Source: a virus
Strand: one strand, 5' to 3'
IMG/VR virus record: IMGVR_UViG_3300009159_000159
Location: 1-36,118 of that record
DNA length: 36,118 nt
How positions within the stretch are numbered: position 1 is the stretch's first letter; each line of letters begins with the position of its first letter. Under the pieces are notes generated by a model. The model did no database searches. It saw only the letters and a program-made list of their open reading frames with translations, and was not told where the DNA came from. Position numbers and translations under genes: made by a program. Below are positions 12,832-19,899 of the stretch, one piece after another.

Positions 12832-13755
12832 TCAGACACGCTTCAGAAGACTCAGCACCTTCCGCTCACTGATTCTACCAAGCATCGAGGACACGTCATT
12901 CCGTCCCCATGTGAGCACAAACTCGTAGCCATCGTGCGCCAGTCCGGTCATCTTCTCGACGCCACCTGTCTCCAATACGAACGGCGCGGTCATCTCAATA
13001 ATCAGACCGTTGCCATCCATCCTGATAAACCTGTGCCAGTAGTTCCTGCTGTTGCCGTCCACCCACGACAGCCGCGAGGGGGACCACACTCTGACTCCCT
13101 CTCTGGTTCCCATTCGCACAGTACCGAGGAATGTACCGTCATCGAGAGGCACCACAGGAGGCCCCATACGGGCTCTCTCAAGGCCGAGAGGAGCAGATGC
13201 CAAGGTGACGACCTTCAGGCCACGGAGAACCTTGTTAGGCCCCACAATCATGTCGAACTCGTCTGACCCTCCATAGGCCACAGGCACCCAGTCTCTAGAA
13301 CTGGAGTCAGAACTGCCCAGAACTGGAGTCTCTGCACTGGAGTCGATCCGGCCAGCAGCAATCCCCACTCCGACGACTCGACCCGTGTAGTGCCAACCAT
13401 CAGGACGCCAGAAGATCCGTAGGTCTCGAATGCCTCGACCTGTACCAATTGTCCCGGTTTTGGTCTTGATTCCAACTGGCTCGAACTGCTGAATATGACA
13501 AGGTTGGTTGACAAACTTCTTGACAGACTCTTCATGTTGACTCAGGAATGTCTTCCACACTGGATACTCGCCCTGCGTGAGCATGAACGTTCCGTCTGTC
13601 AGCAGGTAGTGATTCGATGACATGTATCCGATCAGATAACCCTCATTAGGGGACCATCCGATGCAGGGATCGAAGAGAGACCATCTTGTCTCATCCGGAA
13701 CGGCGTACCTACCGATCTGCCAGATCCGACATCCGAAGTCAGACAGTGATGTCAC
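12832..13755 (-). CDS. Five-bladed beta-propeller protein, glycoside hydrolase/phosphorylase-like (1)
   Basis: 307 aa from a GTG coupled to the preceding stop (GTGA). Repeated strand-turn-strand elements such as FDPCIGWSPNEGYLIGYMSS, RGIRDLRIFWRPDGWHYTG and FVLTWGRNDVSS resemble the five-bladed propellers of GH43/GH130-type sugar enzymes. It is clearly related to the product of 19892-20842 (same blade motifs in order, same ending of the type R-x3-KVLSLLK), but it has lost the ED of that copy's RGVEDPKLFW (here RGIRDLRIFW), so this copy may be inactive or differently specific. Like its paralogue it sits near a class I methyltransferase gene. Soluble, no signal peptide. Confidence 0.6.
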   Translation of the reverse strand: MTSLSDFGCRIWQIGRYAVPDETRWSLFDPCIGWSPNEGYLIGYMSSNHYLLTDGTFMLTQGEYPVWKTFLSQHEESVKKFVNQPCHIQQFEPVGIKTKTGTIGTGRGIRDLRIFWRPDGWHYTGRVVGVGIAAGRIDSSAETPVLGSSDSSSRDWVPVAYGGSDEFDMIVGPNKVLRGLKVVTLASAPLGLERARMGPPVVPLDDGTFLGTVRMGTREGVRVWSPSRLSWVDGNSRNYWHRFIRMDGNGLIIEMTAPFVLETGGVEKMTGLAHDGYEFVLTWGRNDVSSMLGRISERKVLSLLKRV

Positions 13756-14018
13756 GGTGGGGAGCAGCACCCATCACAGCCGTGTACATCAGCCCCCGGA
13801 GCCGCGTTCATCAGGGTGTAGTCATCGGGATCAGGATGCCCGACCCCATGCGGGCAGGTTCGCTCCATGAGGTAGCGGTCGGCTCTCCAGTTCTGGGGCC
13901 ACTTTCGCATGTGGTGCTCAGTCCTGCTATGCAGAGAGCACACCTCGTCCCAGCACTCGACCGAATCATGACAGATGATTTGAGTGTCTGTGTTCTCAAG
14001 AAAAACTGAGTCGGCCAT
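13752..14018 (-). CDS. HGCDGCC-type Cys/His protein
   Basis: 88 aa. The second half has TCPHGVGHPDPDD and ends VHGCDGCCSPP, a recurrent pattern in actinobacterial and actinophage small proteins that I take to be a zinc-binding module. The first half has CH, C and HSRTEHHMRKW residues. An AGGATAGGT site precedes the ATG, which abuts the methyltransferase stop (TAGATG). Function unknown. Confidence 0.65.
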   Translation of the reverse strand: MADSVFLENTDTQIICHDSVECWDEVCSLHSRTEHHMRKWPQNWRADRYLMERTCPHGVGHPDPDDYTLMNAAPGADVHGCDGCCSPP

Positions 14019-14576
14019 CTACCTATCCTTCCTGATCCAGACTTGGTAGCCCTTCATCAGTATTGAATACCGATCCTGCACCGCGTGCAGGACAGCGTCA
14101 ATACCGTCCTTCGGCATGTCAATTCGATCCATCCACGATGCACCCCAGTGATAGTCGTCGAATGCAAGAATTCCGCCGACCTCCAGCGACCTCCATGCAT
14201 TAAGACCATCAAGAGCAGTCTGCGGGGCTGTATGGTCACCGTCGATGTAGATGAAATTGAAGGTCAGGTCATTGGAGACGAAGAACAGGTCACTGGTTGT
14301 CTTATGCTTGACAACTCGGCTCTCTGACACCATTCGTGCGTCATAGATGCGCTCTACCTTGGAGAAGTCGATGTCCATGTCAGCATGATCTGGACCGCCA
14401 TCCCAAGTGTCGACATCATCAATCCGCTCGACATCCCTATTGTCGAGTAGCCACCGGGTTGCATCACCGGAGAAGACACCGATCTGAAGAGCACGAACAG
14501 GAGCATCAGAGATGAATGTGGAGAAGAACGGCTCGGCACCCCCGAACCAGTATGGAATCTCAGTCCCTGTCGTCAT
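14019..14576 (-). CDS. Class I SAM-dependent methyltransferase (Methyltransf_24-like)
   Basis: 185 aa from the ATG at 14576, which has AGGAG 5-7 bases upstream; the open frame continues to 14681 but that part belongs to another gene in a different phase. Motif I is LQIGVFSGDATRWLL (about 30-44), motif IV FIYIDGDHTAPQTALDGLNA, and LEVGGILAFDDYHWG follows, the layout of small-molecule or sugar methyltransferases acting on O or N atoms. It lies one gene upstream of a beta-propeller gene; a similar methyltransferase/propeller pair exists at 19123-20842. Substrate unknown; a glycan is a reasonable guess. Confidence 0.75.
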   Translation of the reverse strand: MTTGTEIPYWFGGAEPFFSTFISDAPVRALQIGVFSGDATRWLLDNRDVERIDDVDTWDGGPDHADMDIDFSKVERIYDARMVSESRVVKHKTTSDLFFVSNDLTFNFIYIDGDHTAPQTALDGLNAWRSLEVGGILAFDDYHWGASWMDRIDMPKDGIDAVLHAVQDRYSILMKGYQVWIRKDR

Positions 14577-14697
14577 TTTCTCTCCTGTTCTCATTCTTCC
14601 CGAACCAGTGAACTGCATCATCCCAAGCGTCTGCCAGACCACAACCGCAGACTGAACAGGTCTCGTACTCATCAATGGCAAACCTGTGTCTACTCAT
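14560..14697 (-). CDS. 45-residue zinc-knuckle protein
   Basis: MSRHRFAIDEYETCSVCGCG then a helical, charged C-terminus with one His. It contains C-x2-C-x-C. The ATG overlaps the previous stop (TAATG) and the 3' end overlaps the methyltransferase start by 17 bases. AAGGA upstream. It explains the apparent N-terminal extension of the methyltransferase frame as a separate gene. Confidence 0.6.
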   Translation of the reverse strand: MSRHRFAIDEYETCSVCGCGLADAWDDAVHWFGKNENRRENDDRD

Positions 14698-14978
14698 TAT
14701 GTCCTTACCTCAAGAGCCTTGGCCACTCGGCGCACCGTGTCGCATGGCCAGATGTCCTGACAGAGCATGCAATAGTCCTTCTTGCCACGCATCGGCAATG
14801 GAAGTTTATGATGAATTGTCATCACTTCCCCGATTGCAGCGACCGCCAGAGTTGCCAGCATGTGCAGTTCAAGATCGCTGCTGCTCTCGTCCTCCAGAAT
14901 CTCCTCGGCATCGGACAGCCAACCACTCACCGTGTGTCGCATCTGAACCACCAAGCATCCGGGTGCAGGACACGGCAA
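14697..14978 (-). CDS. Small Cys protein
   Basis: 93 aa from a TTG (MPCPAPGCLVVQMRHTVSGW). It has CPAPGC at the start and CMLCQDIWPC near the end, flanking an acidic and hydrophobic helical middle (EEILEDESSSDLELHMLATL). The paired Cys groups could form one zinc site across the chain. AGGGCAGG lies upstream of the TTG and the previous stop is 1 base away. Related in style to the HDPLC proteins. Confidence 0.55.
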   Translation of the reverse strand: MPCPAPGCLVVQMRHTVSGWLSDAEEILEDESSSDLELHMLATLAVAAIGEVMTIHHKLPLPMRGKKDYCMLCQDIWPCDTVRRVAKALEVRT

Positions 14979-15251
14979 TCATATCCTGCCCTTCGCTGCG
15001 TCTTCCGCAGTGTGCTTGTAGATCACCTCGACCATACCGAATGCTCGGTCTCCGCAGAGCGGCTCTTCCCAGCCCTGAAGACTGCTGATTCGCTCGGCCA
15101 CTGCCGCTCGACCCTTTCGGTACCCCTCTTCCCGAGCAGACCTAAGGATTCCGCAGCAGCACGGTGGCCCATTGCCACCATCTACTACCGGGCACAGGCT
15201 GTCATGGGTTACGACTGGCTCCGGATCTTCGGGCTTGAACTTCCAGATCAA
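14979..15251 (-). CDS. HDSLC-type small Cys protein (3)
   Basis: 90 aa from a TTG that overlaps the previous stop (TTGA). THDSLCPVVDGGNGPPCCCG then ILRSAREEGYRKGRAAVAER is the HDPLC pattern (Asp/Ser variant) with a following helix, similar to the genes at 11006 and 11362. Function unknown. Confidence 0.6.
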   Translation of the reverse strand: MIWKFKPEDPEPVVTHDSLCPVVDGGNGPPCCCGILRSAREEGYRKGRAAVAERISSLQGWEEPLCGDRAFGMVEVIYKHTAEDAAKGRI

Positions 15252-15712
15252 CGCTGAAATCCGAGATGCTCATAGCCAGCAGCAACAGTGGTCTTCGCGT
15301 CTTCGACAGCGATCTCGTACTCACCGTTGTACGCATTCTTGCGCTTCAGGTCATCAACCGTCTGACCGCCGAACCAGTCCTCAAAGAGAGCGTCAGCAAT
15401 AGCGATCACGAGCGGATCGTCGGATTCACCGTAGGAGCACTCACCATGCCAGTTCTCTCCGCACTTAGGACAGAAGTGCGTAGTAGGCACAGACATCGTC
15501 GCCCTCACATTGACGTATGGCTGAGTAGGCTTCTCTGGTTCCGGATCTGGCTCATCAAATGCACCAGAGACCAGCAGACTGTCGTAGACCTCATTAGGAC
15601 AATAATGAATGTCATGCTGATACTTGTTGCCGCAGTCTCCGCACTCCCACATCGTGCTTCGGTACGCATTGATGAGAGTGTTGATCTTCTCTCTACCGTC
15701 CGTCATCTTCAT
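15248..15712 (-). CDS. Protein with two zinc ribbons
   Basis: 154 aa. The first CxxC set is WECGDCGNKYQHDIHYC (about 22-38) and the second HFCPKCGENWHGEC (about 79-92), separated by an acidic Pro-rich linker (FDEPDPEPEKPTQP). The C-terminal 50 residues are helical (IAIADALFEDWFGGQTVDDL). Two zinc ribbons suggest nucleic-acid or protein binding. The preceding gene's 3' end overlaps this start by 20 bases. An alternative ATG two codons in is possible. Confidence 0.65.
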   Translation of the reverse strand: MKMTDGREKINTLINAYRSTMWECGDCGNKYQHDIHYCPNEVYDSLLVSGAFDEPDPEPEKPTQPYVNVRATMSVPTTHFCPKCGENWHGECSYGESDDPLVIAIADALFEDWFGGQTVDDLKRKNAYNGEYEIAVEDAKTTVAAGYEHLGFQR

Positions 15713-15827
15713 ATCTGCTCTGCTTTCTCTTCATTTCTTCTAGTTCTTTGAAGTACTCGTCCTCAGCCTCTAGCACTTTGTCACGAAGCATAAGTCCATC
15801 AAGCCATTCACGTCTCTGAGAGTCCAT
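15693..15827 (-). CDS. Small charged helical protein
   Basis: 44 aa from the ATG at 15827 (MDSQRREWLDGLMLRDKVLE, then AEDEYFKELEEMKRKQSRYE). AGGGG lies 7 bases upstream, so this start is preferred over the longer open frame that begins at 15980 with unrelated Cys-rich residues. It is a single long charged helix, possibly coiled coil. Function unknown. Confidence 0.55.
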   Translation of the reverse strand: MDSQRREWLDGLMLRDKVLEAEDEYFKELEEMKRKQSRYEDDGR

Positions 15828-15886
15828 GCTCATTCCCCTAGCCAGACCGGCTAAAAAGCATAAACACTCTTCACCATCAGGACAGG

Positions 15887-16078
15887 TCACGAAGAAATCC
15901 TTGAAACAAAGAGTGTAAGTAACGCAACTACCATAACAATCCCTGCCGAAATAACTGACGCAGCGCCGAATGACGCCCAACGTTGCTTGTTCTCTTTATT
16001 GGAAGACAGTGCATGTGCGAACACAGACAAAACTAGTAGTCCGAGACAGCAATACAGAGCAATGAGTAGGTATGTCAT
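15887..16078 (-). CDS. Small two-span membrane protein
   Basis: 63 aa with hydrophobic helices at about 2-21 (TYLLIALYCCLGLLVLSVFA) and about 39-58 (AASVISAGIVMVVALLTLFV) and a basic loop between (SSNKENKQRWAS). The purine-rich AGAGAAAAG lies upstream. It could be a holin-like or membrane-targeted host-takeover protein; nothing specific supports either. Confidence 0.6.
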   Translation of the reverse strand: MTYLLIALYCCLGLLVLSVFAHALSSNKENKQRWASFGAASVISAGIVMVVALLTLFVSRISS

Positions 16079-16093
16079 ATAAGTATCTTTTCT

Positions 16094-16369
16094 CTAGTCA
16101 TCTTCAGGATATTGAGGTGTAGGTGGTCCTGAAGATTCAACAATACGAAAGTACATCACTTTGTCGTCTTCAACCATAGAAGAGACTTTGCTGTACCCAA
16201 CCCAATCATGACCAATGATCCACCAGCCCTGATACCTGACAGCAGAGTTAGCATTTTTAAAGACCATCTCAGTTCTGTCTTTGAGCACTACCCACAGAGA
16301 AATGGACACGTCTTCTGGGTAGTCATCGACATTTAGGGGCAACTCTGCATAGTCATTGACCCGACTCAT
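16094..16369 (-). CDS. Hypothetical protein
   Basis: 91 aa from the ATG at 16369 (overlapping the preceding TGA as TGATG, with GAGGG 6 bases upstream). Alternating hydrophobic strands with Trp residues (ISLWVVLKDRTEMVFKNANS, RYQGWWIIGHDWVGYSKVSS) suggest a small beta fold such as an SH3-like barrel. The C-terminus is Pro-rich and acidic. No family recognised. Confidence 0.55.
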   Translation of the reverse strand: MSRVNDYAELPLNVDDYPEDVSISLWVVLKDRTEMVFKNANSAVRYQGWWIIGHDWVGYSKVSSMVEDDKVMYFRIVESSGPPTPQYPEDD

Positions 16370-16554
16370 CACTGACCCTCTTCCATCTCTCTGACAGCCC
16401 GAATGACAAGGTTAGTCAATTCCGGAAGCAGGGGCTCGACATTGCCGTCAAGAATGATCGTCACCCTCCCCGGAGAGTCACTCATGTTGTACGCAGTTAC
16501 CGTCAGCGTATGCGCGGCCTGAACCTGAACGACCATCTCTTGGTCTTCCATCAT
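16369..16554 (-). CDS. Hypothetical protein
   Basis: 61 aa (MMEDQEMVVQVQAAHTLTVT, later VTIILDGNVEPLLPELTNLV). Two ATGs in tandem; AAGAGGA precedes. It looks like a small beta-alpha domain. It overlaps the start of the next gene by one base and lies 9 bases after the previous one, so it is part of the same operon. Confidence 0.5.
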   Translation of the reverse strand: MMEDQEMVVQVQAAHTLTVTAYNMSDSPGRVTIILDGNVEPLLPELTNLVIRAVREMEEGQ

Positions 16555-16563
16555 TCCTCTTCC

Positions 16564-16905
16564 TTAGATCACATATCGACCGGAGCGTGACTTATACAGT
16601 GCAGAGAACCCTTGAATTAGAATCTCATTCACAGCGTCAATCTGGATTCCGATGTCCTCTGGGTGCCATTTTTGCGACGGATTAGTCCCAACTGAGTAGA
16701 CCTCTTTCGCTGCCTGACGCAGCATTAGGAAGTACTCATCAGCAGTGACCATCAGCGACGCGACCGGACTCTCCTGCTTCTTTTCACACGAGCAGGGAGT
16801 AGGGCTGGCATCTCCGCTAACGGCTTCTCGATGATCTGCCATTGCCGCTGCGTACGCCTCCCAGTCCTCTTCACTCGCGCCACTCCGAGACTTTTTGCGA
16901 CCCAT
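16564..16905 (-). CDS. Hypothetical protein with basic start and helical C-terminus
   Basis: 113 aa from the ATG at 16905, with AAGGA 6-7 bases upstream. Basic N-terminus (MGRKKSRSGASEEDWEAYAA), a CSC pair in the middle, then a helical C-terminus (MVTADEYFLMLRQAAKEVYS) and IQIDAVNEILIQGFSALYKS. The 5' third overlaps the 3' end of the frame at 16752-17069 by 154 bases, which is unusually long. Function unknown. Confidence 0.55.
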   Translation of the reverse strand: MGRKKSRSGASEEDWEAYAAAMADHREAVSGDASPTPCSCEKKQESPVASLMVTADEYFLMLRQAAKEVYSVGTNPSQKWHPEDIGIQIDAVNEILIQGFSALYKSRSGRYVI

Positions 16906-17069
16906 GCCAGATCCTTCCTCGACTGTGAAATAATGACAATCCCTAATGCAGTGACATGAAACGAGTGCTCCCACTCTAGGTACGGAGCCATTGCCAGAAG
17001 GTTTTCTCTCATGACCGTGACATCAGACATAAGACCCTCTAGATCCGTGTCTAGTTCATCCTGATCCAC
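16752..17069 (-). CDS. Hypothetical protein with a long overlap
   Basis: 105 aa from a GTG at 17069 with GGAG 5 bases upstream. The first 60 residues (VDQDELDTDLEGLMSDVTVM, then ENLLAMAPYLEWEHSFHVTA) look like a real protein; the last 50 are very basic and coincide with the start of the gene at 16564-16905 in another frame. Either both frames are used or this gene has lost its natural stop by a frame change near 16900. Confidence 0.4.
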   Translation of the reverse strand: MDQDELDTDLEGLMSDVTVMRENLLAMAPYLEWEHSFHVTALGIVIISQSRKDLAWVAKSLGVARVKRTGRRTQRQWQIIEKPLAEMPALLPARVKRSRRVRSRR

Positions 17070-17082
17070 AAACACTCCAAAG

Positions 17083-17119
17083 AAAAACGGGTGGCATAGG
17101 ACAAAGCCTACGCCACCCG
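17083..17119 (-). terminator. Rho-independent terminator after the lysozyme-domain gene
   Basis: CGGGTGGC-x-TAGG (17088-17100) pairs with CCTA-x-GCCACCCG (17107-17119), a 12-bp stem with one mismatch and a 6-base loop, and on the minus strand is followed directly by TTTTT (17087-17083). It begins 15 bases after the stop of the gene at 17135, so it closes the unit 18432 to 17135. Confidence 0.85.
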
Positions 17120-17134
17120 CCTCTCTAATTGCTA

Positions 17135-18136
17135 CTAGTACCAGCCATAACTTCCGCTACCCGCTCGGTCCTGCCAGCGAGACCAAGCGCGGCACACAGA
17201 TCCGTACGAGGACTTGATGTACTTGAGCCCCCACTTGATCTGAGTTGACACGTTCGTATGCCAGTCAGGGCCAGCAGTTCTCATCTTCGTCCCCGGATAG
17301 GACTGAGGCACACCCCAAGTCCGACCGTTGTCTCCGTTGTCAGAGTTCCAGCGCCAGCCAGACTCCTTGTTCCAGAGTTGAACTAGACACTGCCACTGCT
17401 CTCCAGTGTTCCAGCCGTACTTCTTGCTGAGGTATTTGGCTTCTGCCTTCGCCTGCGCGGGAGTGCCACGGTACAGATCACGATGGCGCACAGGAACAGC
17501 CTTGATCCGAGTGCCGTATCCGAAGTCAAGTGGAACCTGAGCCCCACGCTTACCGACTCCTGCTGTCATGGTTCGAGCAAGGGCTGTCTTGCACGGAAAC
17601 TGGCTGTAGTACTTGCGGTAGGGCTTGGTGATCCAGTTGTCAATCTGCCACTGGGACCACATGTCGTACATGGCCGGATCAGTCTGACCAGTCCCAGTCA
17701 GACCCCAATGACGCCAGTCACGTCCACCCTTGGACATCTTGTACGCAATCCGAGCGTTGTATGACCCGGTTAGCATCTTTGATGTCACCCACCATGAAGA
17801 GTTTCCCCAACTGGGTCGGTTGAACTGGAAGAGTCCAAAATCACTTCCATTAGTAATTTGACGCTCATCTCCGCCGGACTCGCGCATTGAAATTGCCCAA
17901 GCCTCACGGACATTAGTGCCTCGAAAACCAGCCTTCCAGATTGTCTGAGCCAGTCGGTTCTTGCAATTGAAAACCACTGGCTTCGCTGTGCTTGTTGATG
18001 TAGTTCCGTAATTTGTCTCTCGGATAGGCATACCCACCGCTGCGGACACCCCTACCCCCACAACTAGCGACACTGTCAGCAGTGACACCAGCACAAGGAC
18101 GAGAACGGACTTGGTCGACTTGTCATGTAACTTCAC
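17135..18136 (-). CDS. Secreted or membrane-anchored cell-wall hydrolase with two lysozyme-like domains
   Basis: 333 aa. Basic start then a hydrophobic segment at about 11-33 (SVLVLVLVSLLTVSLVVGVG), a signal anchor or signal peptide. Domain 1 (about 60-160) has AISMRESGGDERQITNGSDF, FGLFQFNRPSW and YKMSKGGRDWRHWG; domain 2 (about 240-325) has QLWNKESGWRWNSDNGDN, RTWGVPQSYPG and WGLKYIKSSYGSVCRAW. Both follow the lysozyme/soluble transglycosylase plan of a catalytic Glu in an ES/KESG motif followed by a G-(L/V)-(F/P)-Q turn and a later W-G-x-x-Y element. It would cleave peptidoglycan glycan strands outside the membrane, unlike the cytoplasmic endolysin. The start overlaps the preceding gene by 4 bases. 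Two such domains in one chain is uncommon. Confidence 0.75.
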   Translation of the reverse strand: MKLHDKSTKSVLVLVLVSLLTVSLVVGVGVSAAVGMPIRETNYGTTSTSTAKPVVFNCKNRLAQTIWKAGFRGTNVREAWAISMRESGGDERQITNGSDFGLFQFNRPSWGNSSWWVTSKMLTGSYNARIAYKMSKGGRDWRHWGLTGTGQTDPAMYDMWSQWQIDNWITKPYRKYYSQFPCKTALARTMTAGVGKRGAQVPLDFGYGTRIKAVPVRHRDLYRGTPAQAKAEAKYLSKKYGWNTGEQWQCLVQLWNKESGWRWNSDNGDNGRTWGVPQSYPGTKMRTAGPDWHTNVSTQIKWGLKYIKSSYGSVCRAWSRWQDRAGSGSYGWY

Positions 18137-18432
18137 GACTTTCCTTTCGTCGGCCTGATCCTTGAAAGACGGTGGACTGTCTTAACGGCTTCCGGACGAA
18201 ACGAGCGGAACTTCTGCGCGTTTGCCGGGCCTCCGACCACGTCTACCCATTCGCACTTGGGTGTCTTGACGTGCTTGACGAACCGGAACCTTCCCGACTC
18301 GCCCTTGATCGACACCTCAGTGCCGACCTCCACATGCCTTCCATTGATGGTCATCTCTTGGGAGATAACCCAGTCGGGGTGGACATCGGTGACGACTACG
18401 TTCTTGCTCTTTTTCGTCTTCCTCTGGCCCAT
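18133..18432 (-). CDS. Small basic protein, possible SH3-like fold
   Basis: 99 aa with AGGAGG 6 bases before the ATG. Basic N-terminus (MGQRKTKKSKNVVVTDVHPD), then strands HVEVGTEVSIKGESGRFRFV and CEWVDVVGGPANAQKFRSF, ending PEAVKTVHRLSRIRPTKGKS. I recall this EVGTEVxIxGExGRFRFVxHV...EWVDVVGGP pattern from other actinophage proteins of unknown function. It is the first gene of the unit with the double-lysozyme protein. Confidence 0.65.
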   Translation of the reverse strand: MGQRKTKKSKNVVVTDVHPDWVISQEMTINGRHVEVGTEVSIKGESGRFRFVKHVKTPKCEWVDVVGGPANAQKFRSFRPEAVKTVHRLSRIRPTKGKS

Positions 18433-18563
18433 GCGACCCCTCCTCGAATCAGGAACGGAATCACCTACGCTAGCATCATGCTTCGGGGATTCCTACTCTC
18501 TCCCTGAGAGTTCCTCAATAATAGATCATGCTTGAAATAATGTCAAATGAGCAAGGAGACCTC

Positions 18564-18959
18564 GTGGCTGAAACTGCTTCAGATAGGCCCGACTGGGATG
18601 ACTACTACCTAGGAATAGCAAGAGCAGTGGCTGCTCGCGCAGACTGCGTGAGAGCGAAGCACGGGGCAGTCGTGGTCAAGGACCACAAGATCGTCTCGAC
18701 CGGATACAACGGCACACCAGCAGGAGATCCTCGATCTTGCGGAGCCACCGGCCAGTGCCCGAGGGCACTTGACGCTAGCGCTCGTCATGGACACGGAGAC
18801 TACGATCTTTGCTGGGCGACACACGCTGAGTCGAACGCACTTCTACGAGCCTCATGGGATGATCTTCGTGGGGCAACCATGTACATCACAGGAGCGCCCT
18901 GTCCCGGTTGTGCAAAACTCATCAAGTCCGCCGGGATTGACAGAGTCCACCACGGCTGA
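18564..18959 (+). CDS. dCMP/cytidine deaminase-family protein, short C-terminus
   Basis: 131 aa from a GTG at 18564, chosen because AAGGAG lies 5 bases upstream; the ATGs at 18528 and 18546 have no site. Zinc deaminase motifs are present: HAES (H88, E90) and PCPGC (C113, C116), with the family's NGTPAGDPRSCG and GHGDYDLCWA segments. Converts dCMP to dUMP, the substrate of ThyX. The chain stops at DRVHHG, about 10-20 residues earlier than usual members, which normally continue with another strand and helix; it may be slightly truncated but all catalytic residues are kept. It diverges from the gene at 18432 across a 131-base gap. Confidence 0.88.
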   Translation: MAETASDRPDWDDYYLGIARAVAARADCVRAKHGAVVVKDHKIVSTGYNGTPAGDPRSCGATGQCPRALDASARHGHGDYDLCWATHAESNALLRASWDDLRGATMYITGAPCPGCAKLIKSAGIDRVHHG

Positions 18960-18972
18960 GAAAGAGACACAC

Positions 18973-19119
18973 ATGGGCAAGCACCACGACAAGATCCAGA
19001 AGGCTCTTGAGAAGCGCATCTCTTCGATGCCATCCGGTAAGAGTGGATACCGGACTCCGGGGTCAATGAACAAGAAGAAGACCGGGTACATGGGCGTGCG
19101 AGCAGACGGACCGAAGTAG
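18973..19119 (+). CDS. 48-residue basic protein
   Basis: MGKHHDKIQKALEKRISSMP then SGKSGYRTPGSMNKKKTGYM and a short tail. Very basic, Gly/Ser-rich, no hydrophobic core, so likely disordered and possibly nucleic-acid binding. AAAGAGAC lies upstream of the ATG, 13 bases after the deaminase stop. Function unknown. Confidence 0.6.
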   Translation: MGKHHDKIQKALEKRISSMPSGKSGYRTPGSMNKKKTGYMGVRADGPK

Positions 19120-19122
19120 TAG

Positions 19123-19899
19123 ATGTTCACGCATCCGTTTTCCGGCATCCCTGAGGATCAGCGCGAAACGCTGCAGGCCCTCATCAAGGCAGACGATTCA
19201 TATCATGTAATACATCGTCGTCGCTTTGCCAGAACGATCCAGACTCTGCTGGAGGAGAACCCCAAAGGTCGTCTGCTGGAGATCGGCACAAGTGGAGTAA
19301 TTCCTGATGCCCTAAGCATTCTTGCTCCGGAGGTCTCGGTAACGGTGACTAACTTCGACAAGATGCAGCCAGTCACTCACGAGTACGTTTCTCAGACGGG
19401 GGATGTGTACCCGGCCTACCGGATCGATCTGGAGAACGACAAGTTTCCTTGCCCTGATGAGACATTCGACTGGGTGCTGTGCTGCGAGGTTCTTGAGCAC
19501 ATGGAGATCGATCCGATGTTCATGCTCGCTGAGGTCAATCGCGTCCTCAAGCCCGGAGGAAGGATGCTGCTGACGACACCAAACGTCGTCAGTTCACGAG
19601 GACTGCACAAGATGCTGCAGGGCTACGAACCGCATTTCTACATGCACTACCACCGGACTCGCGAATACCACCGACACAACTACGAGTACTCGATTCACAC
19701 TCTCTACTCAGTACTTAAAGCAGCAGGATTCTTAGGGACCATTTGGACTGAGGACACCTTTGAAGATGGGCTTCCTTCCACGATAGATCGACTCAATAAA
19801 GCAGGGTTCAACATTCAGCACACCGGAGACAACATCATGGCTCTATGCATCAAGGGCGGTCCGGTGGTGGATAGACATCCGAAAAAAATCTATGTCTAG
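19123..19899 (+). CDS. Class I SAM-dependent methyltransferase (Methyltransf_11/25-like)
   Basis: 258 aa. Motif I LLEIGTSGVIPDALSILAPE (about 47-66), acidic FDK after strand 2, motif IV DETFDWVLCCEVLEHMEIDP and post-motif VNRVLKPGGRMLLTTPNVVS are all clear. The C-terminal 90 residues (HFYMHYHRTREYHRHNYEYS) are aromatic and His-rich, perhaps substrate binding. The stop of this gene overlaps the start of the beta-propeller gene by 8 bases, so the two are co-translated and likely work on the same, probably sugar, substrate. Not closely similar to the methyltransferase at 14019. Confidence 0.8.
   Translation: MFTHPFSGIPEDQRETLQALIKADDSYHVIHRRRFARTIQTLLEENPKGRLLEIGTSGVIPDALSILAPEVSVTVTNFDKMQPVTHEYVSQTGDVYPAYRIDLENDKFPCPDETFDWVLCCEVLEHMEIDPMFMLAEVNRVLKPGGRMLLTTPNVVSSRGLHKMLQGYEPHFYMHYHRTREYHRHNYEYSIHTLYSVLKAAGFLGTIWTEDTFEDGLPSTIDRLNKAGFNIQHTGDNIMALCIKGGPVVDRHPKKIYV

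Noticed and set aside
12521-13266. Two plus-strand frames of 135 and 188 codons
   Set aside because: They are opposite the small genes at 12517-12812 and the beta-propeller gene, which have better starts and recognisable sequence.
15834-15855. TAGCC/GGCTA hairpin before the gene at 15693-15827
   Set aside because: Only a 5-bp stem, with the T tract on the wrong side for the minus-strand transcript.
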